In this document: one piece after another, positions 6,891-7,460 of the stretch
Layout of the letters: each line of letters opens with the position of its first letter
Numbering within the stretch: position 1 is the stretch's first letter
Assembly (NCBI GenBank): GCA_002690755.1
Contig: NZFT01000050.1
Span: 18,681-26,140, forward strand
DNA: 7,460 nucleotides
Direction of reading: 5' to 3'
Origin: Phycisphaerae bacterium
GTDB lineage: Bacteria; Planctomycetota; Phycisphaerae; Phycisphaerales; SM1A02
Notes under the pieces: model-generated
What the model saw: only the letters and a program-made list of their open reading frames with translations
What the model was told of the DNA's origin: nothing
Database searches by the model: none
Made by a program: the position numbers and the translations under genes

Positions 6891-7043
6891 CCGCCGAAGA
6901 ATCCGAGACGATCACGATTCTCGGACCGGTCCGGTCGTGCCGGCCCCCCCGATAAGAATCCGACGCTGCCGATCCATGCCGCCGCACGCTCGATTCGTGT
7001 TCCCGATCTCCTCCGAATGGATCGTCTGCACGGGCGATTTCCT
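6891..7043. other. Non-coding stretch downstream of the transporter relic
   Basis: Open frames here have no recognisable protein character, and codon use does not resemble the neighbouring genes. Apart from the inverted repeats at 6902-6933 I see nothing identifiable. Together with the relic it makes 6498-7159 a 660-base interval without an intact gene. Confidence 0.55.
6902..6933. repeat. Overlapping inverted repeats
   Basis: TCCGAGA (6902-6908) and TCTCGGA (6919-6925) form a 7-bp stem with a 10-base loop; AGAATC/GATTCT (6898-6903/6916-6921) is an alternative pairing. Overlapping its 3' side is the perfect 12-bp palindrome CGGACCGGTCCG (6922-6933). There is no T-run, so it is not a standard terminator. 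It may be a relic of the transporter gene's terminator, or chance in GC-rich DNA. Confidence 0.4.
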
Positions 7044-7071
7044 TTGTAACGCTTGTTTGAAGCGTTATGTT
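7044..7071 (+). promoter_or_regulatory. Candidate promoter for the secreted-protein gene
   Basis: The segment 7038-7080 is strikingly AT-rich for this window. TTGTAA (7044-7049) and TATGTT (7066-7071) sit 16 bases apart and each match the sigma70 consensus at four of six positions. The start would be near 7078, leaving about 80 bases of leader before ATG 7160. The inverted repeat at 7047-7067 fills the spacer, as operators often do. Confidence 0.4.
7047..7067. repeat. Perfect 8-bp inverted repeat, possible operator
   Basis: TAACGCTT (7047-7054) and AAGCGTTA (7060-7067) are exact reverse complements around the 5-base spacer GTTTG. The two-fold symmetry, AT-rich setting and position between candidate -35 and -10 boxes fit a repressor operator. 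As RNA it could also fold into a hairpin. No regulator gene is visible nearby. Confidence 0.65.
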
Positions 7072-7159
7072 TACTTCTGACACGCCCGCCGATACGTTCC
7101 GGTGGAACGCGTGCCTGAATCGCCCGGGGAGCCCCGGAACTGCAAACGGAAGACACGTG

Positions 7160-7432
7160 ATGCGAAAGTTGTTCATCGCCATCGCCACCATGGGCATGGG
7201 TGCCACCGCCCACGCCTCGGTCATCGGGACGACCTACACCGACGCCACGAGCGACCTCCTGAATTCGTCATTGACGAACATCGATCTCGTCTCTGCGCGA
7301 TTCTCCAACGATACGACCCACCTTCATCTCAGCCTCCAGACGAGCACGCATGGCATCACCATCCTTCAGCTTACTCCAGCCCATACTACTGCGCCACACC
7401 TCCAGTCGCATGGCCACCTCGCCCTTCACTAG
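7160..7432 (+). CDS. Short secreted protein resembling the N-terminus of PEP-CTERM-type exported proteins
   Basis: A 90-residue ORF with a clear signal peptide: MRK, hydrophobic core LFIAIATMGMGATA and a likely cleavage after AHA (A19). The next part, TDATSDLLNSSLTNIDLVSA then SNDTTHLHLSLQTST (27-63), looks like the first strands of an exported domain I recall from planctomycete PEP-CTERM proteins ('D..GDL....LTNLDI.SV.VSND...L...I'). Those proteins are usually over 200 residues. Here the similarity ends near residue 64, and the remaining residues (GITILQLTPAHTT onward) have unusual codons and no hydrophobic anchor or PEP motif, ending at TAG 7430-7432. It may be truncated, frameshifted or affected by poor sequence at the window end. 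Start: GGAAG (7148-7152) is 7 bases before ATG 7160; GTG 7157 is adjacent and in frame. Confidence 0.6.
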   Translation: MRKLFIAIATMGMGATAHASVIGTTYTDATSDLLNSSLTNIDLVSARFSNDTTHLHLSLQTSTHGITILQLTPAHTTAPHLQSHGHLALH

Positions 7433-7460
7433 CCGCACCATCACTGCTCGCATCTCTCGT

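Noticed and set aside
6688..7224. 178-codon minus-strand frame in the interval after pyrC
   Set aside because: It spans the transporter relic, the inverted repeat and the signal-peptide region in antisense, and shows no membrane, signal or family features.

Overview
The window is high-GC, densely packed bacterial chromosome. Gene content (an LptE-like outer-membrane assembly protein, a divergent FtsH, two lipoproteins, a secreted protein of a kind seen in exosortase/PEP-CTERM proteomes) and protein style suggest a Gram-negative planctomycete, perhaps Phycisphaerae. This placement is inferred from family resemblance recalled from memory; no rRNA or other marker is present.

Layout. (1) 1-183: C-terminal end of an LptE-like lipopolysaccharide-assembly protein. 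(2) 272-2305: complete membrane AAA+ protease FtsH, closed by a strong hairpin terminator (2344-2378). (3) 2436-3938, minus strand, convergent with ftsH: a compact UvrC nuclease of about 500 residues that keeps both nuclease active sites but lacks the C-terminal helix-hairpin-helix domain and apparently the usual middle region. (4) 3939-4150: divergent intergenic region with a candidate promoter. (5) 4151-4483: a small cysteine-rich lipoprotein with four APGAVS motifs, partly encoded by a recent 54-bp tandem duplication, with its own terminator (4517-4555). (6) 4598-5176 and 5166-6497: a DUF4920-type lipoprotein overlapping by 11 bases a complete class I dihydroorotase (pyrC). (7) 6498-7159: no intact gene; it holds the decayed 3' end of an RND/MMPL-type transporter, readable only across two frame changes, then non-coding DNA and an AT-rich promoter-like segment around a perfect 8-bp inverted repeat. 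(8) 7160-7432: a short secreted protein that begins like a known exported-protein family but ends early, in DNA of odd composition at the window edge.

Functionally these are mostly envelope and housekeeping genes: outer-membrane assembly, membrane protein quality control, excision repair, pyrimidine synthesis and small envelope lipoproteins. They do not form one pathway. I see no CRISPR array, phage, integrase, transposase, toxin-antitoxin pair, tRNA or rRNA, and no defence system. The points most worth following are the APGAVS cysteine-rich lipoprotein, the reduced UvrC, and the transporter relic behind pyrC.
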